Notes under the pieces: generated by a model
Databases searched by the model: none
The model's input: the letters and a program-made list of their open reading frames with translations, nothing else
Told to the model about the DNA's origin: nothing
DNA from: an uncultured Winogradskyella sp.
Lineage (GTDB): Bacteria; Bacteroidota; Bacteroidia; Flavobacteriales; Flavobacteriaceae
Direction of reading: 5' to 3'
Length of the DNA stretch: 64,000 bases
NCBI RefSeq assembly: GCF_947496485.1
Contig: NZ_CANMCZ010000005.1
Coordinates: forward strand, 1 to 64,000
Program-made: the position numbers and the translations under genes
Part shown: piece by piece, positions 46,191 to 56,500 of the stretch
Numbering within the stretch: the stretch's first letter is position 1
Layout: every line of letters starts with the position of its first letter

Positions 46191-47135
46191 ATGAAAAATT
46201 TAAAATATATAGTATTGAGTTTATTCTCATTGTTAGCAGTGACAAGCTGTCAAGAGGAAGATTTAACCTTTGGGGATATAACAACACCAGCAAACATACA
46301 AATAGACGTTGATATTGCAGGTGCAGATATAGACAATCCAAATGGTGATGGCACTGGTATTATAAACTTAACAACTTCTGCGGATAACGCATTATCAATA
46401 CATTACAAGATATTAGGCGAAACCGTCTTGGCGGATGGAAATGGTAGTGCTACGTATCGTTTTACAGAATTAGGTCTAAACACTTACACTATAACTGTTA
46501 TTGTTTTTGGAACTGGTGGTAATTCATCTAGTCAAAGTATTGATGTAGATGTACTTTCGTTATTTGAAGCACCAGAGGCACTATTAGCAAAGATAGAAGG
46601 ATTAACTTTTAGAATAAAAGCTGAATTGGGAGGCGTGAACGGTGTAACGGGTCATTTTGGTTTAGGTCCAATTGGAGGTTCAGGTTTTGGTGAATTCTTT
46701 TCTGCTGGTGCTTTTGACAAAAGTGAAAGCGGTATGTACGATGATAGATATATCTTTAACGCAGATGGTACTTTTACACATATAACTAATAGTGAAAATG
46801 ATGACCCAATAATAGACACATCTGGTACTGTTTTTGGAAGACAAAATTTAATTGACGAGCTTAATGAAGGACCGGGTAATGCTGTAGGAGCTGATATTGA
46901 GCAATATGCATATTCAGATTTTTCTGGGAATTGGCAGCTTATTCCTTTTGGGGATGAAGGAGTTGCTCTGCGCTTATCTGGTTTAGGTTTTATTGGTTAT
47001 TATGTTGGTGGGGACCATACTTACGAACTTTTCCAATGGGACGATGTAAATTTACCAAATGAAGATTTAGTTCTAAGAACAACTGATGGGAATAATGAAT
47101 TTGATTGGTGGTTTAGAATAACTAGTAGTGACTAA
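46191..47135 (+). CDS. Second surface glycan-binding lipoprotein
   Basis: 314 aa from ATG at 46191. Lipoprotein signal (YIVLSLFSLLAVTSCQEEDLTFGD), acidic after Cys20, so probably surface-exposed. An Ig/PKD-like domain spans about 35-125 (LSIHYKILGETVLADGNGSATYRF). The C-terminal domain (about 140-314) has GHFGLGPIGGSGFGEFFSAGAFD and ends EFDWWFRITSSD, rich in exposed Trp/Tyr as expected for glycan binding. The N-terminal frame extended upstream is not part of the protein. A promoter-bearing gap of 320 bp follows. Confidence 0.72.
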   Translation: MKNLKYIVLSLFSLLAVTSCQEEDLTFGDITTPANIQIDVDIAGADIDNPNGDGTGIINLTTSADNALSIHYKILGETVLADGNGSATYRFTELGLNTYTITVIVFGTGGNSSSQSIDVDVLSLFEAPEALLAKIEGLTFRIKAELGGVNGVTGHFGLGPIGGSGFGEFFSAGAFDKSESGMYDDRYIFNADGTFTHITNSENDDPIIDTSGTVFGRQNLIDELNEGPGNAVGADIEQYAYSDFSGNWQLIPFGDEGVALRLSGLGFIGYYVGGDHTYELFQWDDVNLPNEDLVLRTTDGNNEFDWWFRITSSD

Positions 47136-47336
47136 ACGCTACGATTGGGGATTTGTCCTAATTGCTGAATAGAAGCGGACATAAATATGTTTGATGTAGA
47201 GTAAAAAATATTGAGATAATGTATAATTTTCTATATAAAAACAGATATAAATATCTATTAATAAGAAAGTTATAAATTAATTTTAATCATTTTGCTCCTT
47301 TCAATCTTTACTAGTCATATGATTGTTAAAATTATA

Positions 47337-47391
47337 TTGTATTGATTTTGTATAGGTGTTTTTTTGAGAAATTAATATTTTTTTAACCTAA
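47337..47391 (+). promoter_or_regulatory. Putative operator and promoter of the glycosidase-barrel gene
   Basis: TTGTAT at 47337 and TTGTATAGGTG at 47348 (11-bp period), then seven T and G at 47359-47366 (possible -33), a 17-bp spacer with GAAATTAATATTTTTT, and TAACCTAA at 47384-47391 in the -7 position; a TAATTTTA lies at 47389. Order and spacing match the susC upstream region almost base for base. The rest of 47136-47455 shows no gene. Confidence 0.55.
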
Positions 47392-47455
47392 TTTTATCAA
47401 ATCAACAGCTATGTTGTCAATTAACTAATTAATATCCAACTTAAAAATTAAGATT

Positions 47456-50400
47456 ATGAGAAACTATTTTCTGAGACTAATATTAATACTAATTACAATT
47501 CCGGGATTTGCACAAGCTGATAAAGTTACCGTTGTAAGAAATGCGGACGGAATGAAATTAGTAGTAAATGGAGAGGACTTCATGATAAACGGAGTCAACT
47601 GGGATTATGTGCCAATTGGAACTACAATTACCGATGCAGGTATTTGGGGTAAGTCAGATGATATCATTAAAGCGGCTCTGGATGGGGAAATGCCCTTATT
47701 AAAAAATATGGGAGTAAACGCTATCAGAACATATGGTCTTCCTCCTAAGTGGATAACTTACATTTACGAAAACTATGGCATATACACGATGCTAAACATA
47801 ACCTTTGGGGCCTACGGACTTACAATTAATGGTGCTTGGACACCACAAACAGATTACAATGACCCTGCAACAAAAGAAGTTTTAATGGCAGAAGCTACTA
47901 ACATGGCTAATACCTACAAGGACACTCCAGGTTTACTTGTATATATGATTGGTAATGAAAATAATTATCACTTATCATGGACTGGAGCAGAAACTGAGGC
48001 TATTCCTATAGAGCAAGACGATTATTCTGTTGCTGCAAGATATTTATATAGAACGATGAATGATGCGACAAAACTGGTAAAAGAGATCGATTCTAATCAT
48101 CCAGTAGCGATATGTAATGGCGATGTAGGCTTTATAGATATAGTAGCTGAAGAATGCAAGGATGTAGATATTTATGGTACTAATATGTATAGAGGGGTTT
48201 CATTTGGTGATGCATTTCAAGTAATTAAAGACAAATTAGATATGCCAGTTCTTTTTGCTGAATTTGGTGCAGATGCCTTTAACGCCAGAGACAATGAAGA
48301 AGATCAATATTCTCAAGCTTATTATAACGTTGGAAATTGGAAAGATATTTATCAAAACGCTGCAGGTTTAGGGAAAGTTGGAAATTCGCTAGGGGGATTT
48401 ACATTTCAATTTAGTGATGGATGGTGGAAATACAAACAAACGGAAAATTTAGATGTTCATGACAATGTCGCCGTTTGGCCAAATGGAGGTTATGCTAGAG
48501 ATCAAGCAAAGGAAGGCGATTTGAATATGAATGAAGAATGGTTCGGTATCTGTGCAAAAGGACCAACTGATGAAAGAGGTCTTTACACACTGTATCCTAG
48601 AGCTGCTTATTATGCATTAAAAGAAGTACATCAATTGAACCCTTATGAAGAAGGATTATCCTTAGAATTCACTGAGAATTATTTTAATAATATTCAGTTA
48701 ATGGAGGCGGTTTTAAAAGCACGTGGCGATAAGGCAGCGCTTGATGGCGGACAAAGTCAGAAAATTAGAATAAGTAATCTAAGTGCGAGATTTACAACAT
48801 TCAATACAGGTGGAAGTCTTATAACTACGCCAGATACACCAGAGCCAGATGGAATTATATTTCCCAATCAATTAGGGTTCGATCATATGCAATCCTACTT
48901 TATAGGTGTCGAAGGTAATCCTGCGCCAAATATGAGAGCTAATGTAAATTTTAATATTGTTGGTAATGTAGCTCAAAACCCAATCGATGAGATTTTTTAT
49001 GAGAATAGATCTAGACCACTTACAGTAAATTCTGATAATGGAAACGTCGTTTTAGGGGATGTAAATAAGGTGAATGTTTACAATGCAGAATTTGAGTGGA
49101 ACACCAAGCATGCTGATATTAGAGGTTTTTACAGAACAGGTCATTATCATTGGGGATATGAAGGTGACTTTTTTGGTCTATATCCAGAAGCGAATTATGG
49201 GCCTAATTTAGATATATATGGTGGTGAAATTTTAGGAATGGAATTTGACGGTAAAGGGGATTTAAATGGTTTAAAGGCAGCGTTTGGTCCACAACTTTGG
49301 TGGGGAGCAAACCCTACAGCGCTATTAAAATATACAAAAAAAATAGCAAATTTTGATGTTACAGGAATTTATCATAGAGATATACAGACAGAACTCTTAT
49401 TTGATGAAAATGGCCAACGTGTTTTAGATGCAAATCAACTTCGAAGTGGTATTATTCCAGCATGGCCTACTGAAAGAGCAACAATTGTAATAGAAAGAGA
49501 ATTCGATAAGTTTGGTATTACACTTGGTGGTATTTGGGGCGGAAGTCCATTAAATGGAAGTGCTTTTCAAGATGTTACTGGTGAACCAGGAAATTATACG
49601 GTCTTTGAAGACAAAATTACGGGCAAAGATAATTGGGGAGGAAAAGCTAAAATCACTTATCAAGGTGGAAAAGTTAATGCTTATGCTCAAGCTGGTGTTA
49701 TGGGCTTAGTTGCTAATGGTGGTGCAGATCAAACTCAAATGTTTACAGGATGGAAATTAAAAGACAACGGTAGTGGAAACCAATCTAATATCCTTGCAGG
49801 ATTTACTTATACAATAGGTGATATTCAAATAGCACCGAATTTTTTATGGCAAAAACCATTAGTAGACGCTATGCCAAGTGATGTTGATGCACCTGGGAGA
49901 TTGAGAAATGTTATTAGTGACCCTTTCGCAGTAAGAGGTAATAGAGAAACTACGGCTGGTGAAATGTTAATTACTTTCGATCCAACTCCTGGTACATGGA
50001 TGTATGAGTGGAATAACGATCGTGCTGAAGATGCAAAGTTTGCAATGAATCTTGGTTTTGTTTATCGTCATTTACCTACACAGCAAGATGCACATATTGG
50101 TTTTAATGCTAATCGTACATTTTTTGCTTTTCCAAATACAGTGCCTGCAGAAGATTTATGGGAAATACATTCAAGGATGGTATCTAAATTAAATCCTGAT
50201 TTAGGCATTATCGGAAATTTCTACTATGGTAATGCTCAAGCTAATGGTGATAGTGAAAGGTTAATTAAGCGTTTTGGCGGTGATATAAGAATGATTTATA
50301 ATAAAATGAAAGTGGAAACTCATGTTAAGGTTAATGATTGGGGACCTTTTGATTACCATCGGGATTTTAACTTAACGTATCCGTTACAGTTAATGTTAGA

Positions 50401-50614
50401 TGTTTCTACATCATTAGGAAAACCAGATTGGTTTATTTTACCAAGTACAACAATAGGTATAAGAGGAACATGGCGTTCAATGGATGAGTTTTCTCCAAGA
50501 TATCTGCCAAACCAAGCCCCTGAATTCGGAGTTCCACCAGTTAGTGCTGTTGGGTTTCCAAATGGTAATGAATGGGAAATAAGAACTTATGTGAACATTA
50601 ATATTGGAAAATAA
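47456..50614 (+). CDS. GH-A clan glycosidase fused to a probable outer-membrane beta-barrel
   Basis: 1052 aa. Signal peptide (LRLILILITIPGFAQA). Residues about 25-400 form a TIM-barrel hydrolase recalling GH2-type and GH72-like beta-glucanases: FMINGVNWDYVPIG, LLKNMGVNAIRTYGLP, acid/base candidate Glu168 in MIGNENNY, and nucleophile candidate Glu269 in VLFAEFGADAF. Residues about 430-1052 are strand-rich with alternating aromatic and glycine residues (AEFEWNTKHADIRGFYRTGHYHW region, final WEIRTYVNINIGK), looking like a porin-type barrel. I infer a surface enzyme anchored by its own barrel. It starts a second transcription unit with its own operator-like promoter. Confidence 0.7.
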   Translation: MRNYFLRLILILITIPGFAQADKVTVVRNADGMKLVVNGEDFMINGVNWDYVPIGTTITDAGIWGKSDDIIKAALDGEMPLLKNMGVNAIRTYGLPPKWITYIYENYGIYTMLNITFGAYGLTINGAWTPQTDYNDPATKEVLMAEATNMANTYKDTPGLLVYMIGNENNYHLSWTGAETEAIPIEQDDYSVAARYLYRTMNDATKLVKEIDSNHPVAICNGDVGFIDIVAEECKDVDIYGTNMYRGVSFGDAFQVIKDKLDMPVLFAEFGADAFNARDNEEDQYSQAYYNVGNWKDIYQNAAGLGKVGNSLGGFTFQFSDGWWKYKQTENLDVHDNVAVWPNGGYARDQAKEGDLNMNEEWFGICAKGPTDERGLYTLYPRAAYYALKEVHQLNPYEEGLSLEFTENYFNNIQLMEAVLKARGDKAALDGGQSQKIRISNLSARFTTFNTGGSLITTPDTPEPDGIIFPNQLGFDHMQSYFIGVEGNPAPNMRANVNFNIVGNVAQNPIDEIFYENRSRPLTVNSDNGNVVLGDVNKVNVYNAEFEWNTKHADIRGFYRTGHYHWGYEGDFFGLYPEANYGPNLDIYGGEILGMEFDGKGDLNGLKAAFGPQLWWGANPTALLKYTKKIANFDVTGIYHRDIQTELLFDENGQRVLDANQLRSGIIPAWPTERATIVIEREFDKFGITLGGIWGGSPLNGSAFQDVTGEPGNYTVFEDKITGKDNWGGKAKITYQGGKVNAYAQAGVMGLVANGGADQTQMFTGWKLKDNGSGNQSNILAGFTYTIGDIQIAPNFLWQKPLVDAMPSDVDAPGRLRNVISDPFAVRGNRETTAGEMLITFDPTPGTWMYEWNNDRAEDAKFAMNLGFVYRHLPTQQDAHIGFNANRTFFAFPNTVPAEDLWEIHSRMVSKLNPDLGIIGNFYYGNAQANGDSERLIKRFGGDIRMIYNKMKVETHVKVNDWGPFDYHRDFNLTYPLQLMLDVSTSLGKPDWFILPSTTIGIRGTWRSMDEFSPRYLPNQAPEFGVPPVSAVGFPNGNEWEIRTYVNINIGK

Positions 50615-50625
50615 AAATCAGAAAA

Positions 50626-52587
50626 ATGAAAAGTATAAAGTTTAACAATTCAAAAATCACATATGTCTTAGGATTGGTTTTAATCTTAAGTTTTGGATGT
50701 GAAAGAGATCTTAGTGATGATGCGGTAGAAGCATCATTTTCTAGTGAAGGTGAAATATTTATAGATAATTTTGTAGGTATGGGAACTAATTTTTATTTAC
50801 CGTTTGCAGACTCAAAATTAGATGCATTTTCCGTAGATAATGATGAAGGTTTTGAAAGTTCAGCATCTTATCGTGTTGATGTACCAAATGCAAGTGATCC
50901 AACAGGAAGTTATGCAGGTGCAATTCTAAGAGTTGATGGCGCAGGTAGAGATTTATCAGGTTATGATGCGCTTACATTTTGGGCAAAGGCATCTCAAGGA
51001 GTGAATGTAGATGCCGTAGGTTTTGGTCAGGATTTTTTACAAAATGAATTCCAAGTTACTGCAAACAATTTGAGTATAGGAACTAATTGGGCAAAGTATA
51101 CAATTCCAATTCCAGATGCTTCAAAATTAGTAGAAGAACGAGGCGTATTTTGGTATGCTGCTGGGACTCAAGCAACAAATGGTTCGGGATATGTTATTTG
51201 GTTTGATGAAATTAAGTTTGAAAGCCTGGGAACAATAGCTCACCCTCGACCAAAAATATTTGATGGCAACGATATGACACAACAAACCTTTAATCTGGCT
51301 ACTATTAATATATACGGTTTAACACAAACATTTAATTTAGCTAACGGTATTAATCAAACAGTTGCAATAACACCTGGTTATTTTGAATTTACGTCATCTA
51401 ACCCTAATGTAGCTACTGTTAATGAATTAGGAGTGATTACAGTAAATAGTCCAGGTACAACAGTAATTACAGCAACATTAGATGGTGTTGATGCACAAGG
51501 ATCATTGACTTTAACCTCATTAGGTGATTTTACTCCAGCTGACACTCCAGACGAAGATCCGGCGAATGTAATTTCAATCTTTAGTGATGCTTACAACAAT
51601 GTCCCTGTTGATTATTATAATGGATTTTTTAATGGTGATGGACAAACAACTCAAGGTGGTGTTGGTCCTGGTGGCGCAGATATTAGTATTAATGGAAATG
51701 GTATTATAAATTACACTCAATTGAATTTTGTTGGTATAGGTACATTTTTAAATGTTCAACCTATTGATGCAACTCAAATGACCCATATACATGTAGATAT
51801 TAATGTTCAAGAGGCCATAGATTCTGGTGATCAATTAACGCTACAATTACTTAATGGTGTTCAGACTGCTAATGAACTTTCTGGTTCTGTAGTTTTAAAT
51901 AGTTCTGAGCTGACATCAAATGGCTGGGAAAGTTTTGATATACCCCTCGGTAACTTCGGATTAGGTGCCAGAGACGCTCTTGGACTACTGTTTTTTAATT
52001 CTACGAATAGTGCTAATGTTCCAACGATTTCAAATATTTATGTAGATAATATTTACTTCTACAAAGAGGTAATAGATCCATCACCCAATGTTGATGATTC
52101 TGCTGCGACTGAAGTTTCATTACCTGTAGGTTTCGAATCTACTACATTAACTTATCAAATTGGTGTATTTGGCGGAGCAGATTCTGCAGTTGAGGTAAAT
52201 CCTGATCAATCAGGTATTAACCCAACATCTACAATTCTTAGAAGCACAAAAACTGTTGGTGCAGAATTCTTTGCAGGAACCACGTTGCAGTTAGATGCAC
52301 CAGTTGACTTTTCGACATCTCAGGTGTTTAGAATGAAAGTCTGGTCTCCAAAAGCTGGAATACCAGTTAGGATAAAACTTGAAAATTCTGCCAATTCAGC
52401 TCAATTTATTGAATTAGATGCTAATACAACTACAACGAATGAATGGGAAGAATTAGAATGGGATTTTAGCAACGCTAACTTTAATGTTGGACCTTTAGAT
52501 ATAGTGGTTATTTTCTTTGAGTTTGTGCCAGGAACTTCAGGAGATGGTTCTGTTTATTATTGTGACGATTTAAAAATTTTAAATTAA
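50626..52587 (+). CDS. Third multi-module glycan-binding lipoprotein
   Basis: 653 aa. Lipoprotein signal with Cys25 (SFGCERDLSDDA), acidic and so probably surface-exported. Modules: CBM-like jelly roll about 45-190 (ILRVDGAGRDLSGYDALTFWAK), a bacterial Ig-like 2 domain about 240-300 (VATVNELGVITVNSPGTTVI), a second jelly roll about 310-480, and a third about 490-653 (LPVGFESTTLTYQIGVFGGA, MKVWSPKAGIPVRIKLEN). The last is related to a module of the 652-aa binding lipoprotein. No catalytic residues are evident. It lies 11 bp after the glycosidase-barrel gene and 12 bp before GH16. Confidence 0.78.
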   Translation: MKSIKFNNSKITYVLGLVLILSFGCERDLSDDAVEASFSSEGEIFIDNFVGMGTNFYLPFADSKLDAFSVDNDEGFESSASYRVDVPNASDPTGSYAGAILRVDGAGRDLSGYDALTFWAKASQGVNVDAVGFGQDFLQNEFQVTANNLSIGTNWAKYTIPIPDASKLVEERGVFWYAAGTQATNGSGYVIWFDEIKFESLGTIAHPRPKIFDGNDMTQQTFNLATINIYGLTQTFNLANGINQTVAITPGYFEFTSSNPNVATVNELGVITVNSPGTTVITATLDGVDAQGSLTLTSLGDFTPADTPDEDPANVISIFSDAYNNVPVDYYNGFFNGDGQTTQGGVGPGGADISINGNGIINYTQLNFVGIGTFLNVQPIDATQMTHIHVDINVQEAIDSGDQLTLQLLNGVQTANELSGSVVLNSSELTSNGWESFDIPLGNFGLGARDALGLLFFNSTNSANVPTISNIYVDNIYFYKEVIDPSPNVDDSAATEVSLPVGFESTTLTYQIGVFGGADSAVEVNPDQSGINPTSTILRSTKTVGAEFFAGTTLQLDAPVDFSTSQVFRMKVWSPKAGIPVRIKLENSANSAQFIELDANTTTTNEWEELEWDFSNANFNVGPLDIVVIFFEFVPGTSGDGSVYYCDDLKILN

Positions 52588-52599
52588 AAAGAGATAGCT

Positions 52600-53430
52600 A
52601 TGAAACATTTAAAAAAAGTATGTTTACCAGTATTATTAGGTTTAACATTGATTTTCTTAAGTTGTGATACTGATGAGACTCAGACTGTGACCAATTTTAA
52701 TAATCTCGTTATGGAAGATAATTTTTCAACCGCTGGTGTTCTTGATTCAAACCTTTGGAATTTTGATATAGGTAATGGAGCAGCACAAGGGATTCCTGGT
52801 TGGGGAAATAATGAACTTCAATATTACACGGATAGAACTGAGAATGCTGTTGTAGAAGATGGGATGCTTAAAATTACAGCTAGGCAAGAGTCTTTTGAAG
52901 GATTGGGTTATACATCAGCCAGAATACAAACTAAAGGAAAGTTTCAACAAAAATATGGGCGTTTTGAAGCTCGTATAAAATTACCATGGGGTCAAGGTCT
53001 ATGGCCAGCATTTTGGATGTTAGGGGATGACAATAATGGTAATGAGGTATGGCCACAAATAGGTGAAATAGATATTATGGAGAATAGAGGTCAGGAGCCA
53101 ACGTTAATTAATGGCAGTGTTCATGGTCCAGGATATTCAGGTGGTGAAGCAATTACAAAAGCTTTTGAGCTTGAAAATGATCGTTTTGATACAGGTTTTC
53201 ATATTTTTGGTATAGAATGGGGTGAAGACTACATTAATTACTACGTGGATGATGTATTATATAATCAGATAACACCTTCAGATGTGACAGGTCAATGGGT
53301 ATTTAATGATGAATTTTACATTATAATGAACGTTGCAGTAGGGGGAAATTATGTAGGCTCACCAAATGCATCAACTGTATTTCCGCAAGAAATGATTGTC
53401 GATTATGTAAGAGTATATTCGGCAAATTAA
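52600..53430 (+). CDS. GH16 laminarinase (endo-beta-1,3-glucanase), lipoprotein
   Basis: 276 aa. Lipoprotein signal with Cys22 followed by DTDET (acidic, surface export likely). The GH16 catalytic motif is GEIDIMENRG: nucleophile Glu156, Asp158 and acid/base Glu161. Other GH16 laminarinase features are YTDRTENAVVEDGMLKITAR, KFQQKYGRFEARIKLPWGQGLWPAFWML and the C-terminal MIVDYVRVY. It would cut laminarin at the cell surface to sizes that pass SusC/SusD. A terminator follows. Confidence 0.95.
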   Translation: MKHLKKVCLPVLLGLTLIFLSCDTDETQTVTNFNNLVMEDNFSTAGVLDSNLWNFDIGNGAAQGIPGWGNNELQYYTDRTENAVVEDGMLKITARQESFEGLGYTSARIQTKGKFQQKYGRFEARIKLPWGQGLWPAFWMLGDDNNGNEVWPQIGEIDIMENRGQEPTLINGSVHGPGYSGGEAITKAFELENDRFDTGFHIFGIEWGEDYINYYVDDVLYNQITPSDVTGQWVFNDEFYIIMNVAVGGNYVGSPNASTVFPQEMIVDYVRVYSAN

Positions 53431-53446
53431 ATCTAATTAAGCTATG

Positions 53447-53479
53447 AAAAGGTTAAGACGCTAAAAATCTTGACCTTTT
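53447..53479 (+). terminator. Intrinsic terminator after GH16
   Basis: AAAAGGTTAAGA pairs with TCTTGACCTTTTT (one G-T) around a 9-base loop. It separates the surface genes from the periplasmic and cytosolic genes of the PUL. Confidence 0.8.
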
Positions 53480-53539
53480 TAGTCAATACTAACCAATTAT
53501 AATTTCAAGAGTAAATTTATAATTAATCATACCAAGACA

Positions 53540-56500
53540 TTGAATTCTACTAATACACTAAACGAAGACATTGCATTAAAATCTGTTTCAATAGATAATG
53601 AAGCTTATTTTAAGATTTCTAACAGTAATAGAATGCGTCCTTTTTTTATGAGCATTGTCAGTGATTCTAATCACTGGATGTTTATATCTAGTAATGGAGG
53701 TTTAACAGCAGGACGTAAAAATTCTGAATTTGCACTATTTCCATATTACACAGATGATAAAATTACAGAATCTGCTGATATTACAGGTAATAAATCAATT
53801 TTTCAGGTAAATAGAAATAATCAAAAGTTTGTTTGGGAACCTCTAGCTATAAGACCTTCAGGTGGATATTATATCACTCAAAACCTGTATAAAAATAAGT
53901 TTGGAAATAAGATTATATTCGAAGAAATTAATCACGATTTAGAATTAATATTTAGATACCAATGGAGTTCTAGTAATAAATATGGATTCGTAAAGAAGTC
54001 TACTTTAATAAATACATCCAAAGAATCTGTTAGTGTTAGACTTATTGATGGGATTCAAAATATTGTGCCTGCCGGTATCGGTAGCTATATACAAAATCAA
54101 TCAAGTAATTTGGTTGATGCCTATAAGCGGAATGAATTAGAAGAACCTACAGGACTAGGAATCTTTGCGCTTAGTGCTATTCTTGTTGATAAAGCTGAAG
54201 CAAGCGAAGCCTTAAAAGCAAATGTTGTTTGGTCTTTAGGCTTAGACAACCCAAAATATTTAGTGTCTTCTTTGCAATTAAACAAGTTTAGATCTGGTGA
54301 ACACGTTAGACAAGAGGTAGACGTAAAAGCTGAAAAAGGTGCTTATTTTGTGTCTGCAGAAATTGAATTAGCTGTAGATTCTTTCAAGGAATGGATGATT
54401 GTTGCAAATGTAAACCAAAATCATTCAGATATTGCGTTATTGTCTAAGCAAATAAGAGAAGATAAATCGTTGGCAAATAAAGTCAATGAAGATATTAATT
54501 ATGGAACCGATAAACTCGTTGAGTTAAGTGCGGCATCAGATGCTATTCAAATTACTGCAGATAGTTTAAGAGATACACGTCATTTCGCCAATACATTATT
54601 TAATATAATGCGAGGTGGAATTTTTGATGATAATTATAGAATTGAAAAATGGGATTTTAGCAATTACCTTGAAAATGCCAATAAAAAAGTAGCACGTACA
54701 TCAGAACCTATTCTAGCTGATCTTCCAGATATTTTCTCTTTGGCAGAAATACAAAAAATAGCATACAATAGCGAAGACAAAAACTTTAGACGTCTTTGCT
54801 TGGAGTATATGCCATTAAAATTTAGTCGCCGTCATGGCGATCCAAGTCGTCCTTGGAATAAATTCTCTATTAATACGAAAAGTGAAATAGACGGCTCTAA
54901 AATTTTAGATTACGAAGGGAATTGGAGAGATATATTTCAAAACTGGGAAGCCTTAGCGCACTCGTATCCGGAGTTTATAGAAAGTATGATTCATAAATTC
55001 CTGAATGCATCTACGTTTGACGGTTACAATCCTTATAGAGTAACAAAAAGCGGCTTCGATTGGGAAATAATCGAACCAGATGACCCATGGTCTTATATTG
55101 GCTATTGGGGAGACCATCAAATTATATACTTGCTTAAGTTTTTAGAATTTATCAATAATCATAAGCCAGGTAAATTAGAAAGTTTCTTTACAGAAGATCT
55201 CTTTGTATACGCTAATGTGCCGTATAAAATAAAACCATACGAAGACTTATTAAAAAATCCAAAAGACACTATTGTATTTGATGATGCATTGGATCATAAA
55301 ATCCATGAAGAGCGCGAACAACTAGGTGCTGATGGTGCTTTGCTTAGAGATGAGAACAGATTCATTGTAAAAGCAAATTTTATTGAAAAAATACTGGCAA
55401 CATCTTTAGCAAAGCTATCAAACTTTATACCTGAAGGTGGAATTTGGATGAATACACAGCGTCCAGAATGGAATGATGCAAACAATGCATTAGTTGGCAA
55501 TGGAGTCTCAATGGTAACACTTTATTATTTACGTAGATTTTTCAACTTCTTTGAAGATTTACTAGCTTCAACACATATTGATGATGTAGAAATTTCTAAT
55601 GAAATTTATGACTTCTTCAGTAGGATATTAGAAACTTTTGAAAACAAAAAAGACTTATTATCAGATTCAATAAATGATGTTGATAAAAAAGTAATATTAG
55701 ATAGTTTAGGAAAAGCAGGTAGCGACTATAGAACTCATATTTATAACCATGCCTTTTCTGGAAGAAAAACGACACTTTCAATTAATAGGTTGAAAGCCTT
55801 TGTTACCATTAGTAAATCTTATTTAGAACATTCTATTAGAGCAAATAAGCGTTCAGATAATTTATACCACGCCTATAACTTAATGACTGTTAATCAAAAT
55901 AACTCTATTTCAATTTCATATTTAAGTGAAATGCTTGAGGGTCAGGTTGCTGTTTTAAGTTCTGGTTATTTAACTTCAAGAGAGTCATTAAAGGTTCTAG
56001 ATGCTTTAAAAGGCAGTAAGCTTTTTAGAGAAGATCAATACAGTTATTTATTATATCCAAACAAAGAATTAAAAGGCTTTTTAGAACGAAATACAATTCC
56101 ACAAGAGGCTGTAAATTCTTCAGAATTAATGCAAGTATTAGTCAATGACGGTAATAAACAGATTTTAGAAAAGGATATTAACGGCGACTATCATTTCAAT
56201 GGTAATTTTAAAAATGCCAGTGATGTTTCTGATGCTTTGATAAAACTTTCCGAAACCAAATACAAATCTTTAGTAGATTCCGATTCAAAATTAATTTTAG
56301 AAGCTTTTGAGTCCGTTTTTAACCACAAAGCATTTACAGGAAGATCTGGTACTTTTTACGGTTACGAAGGGCTTGGGTCTATTTATTGGCATATGGTTTC
56401 TAAGTTATTATTGGCCGTTCAAGAGTGTTGTATAAAGGCTGTGAATGATGGAGAGAACGAAATTATTGTAGGTCATTTATTAGAGCATTTTTATGAAATC

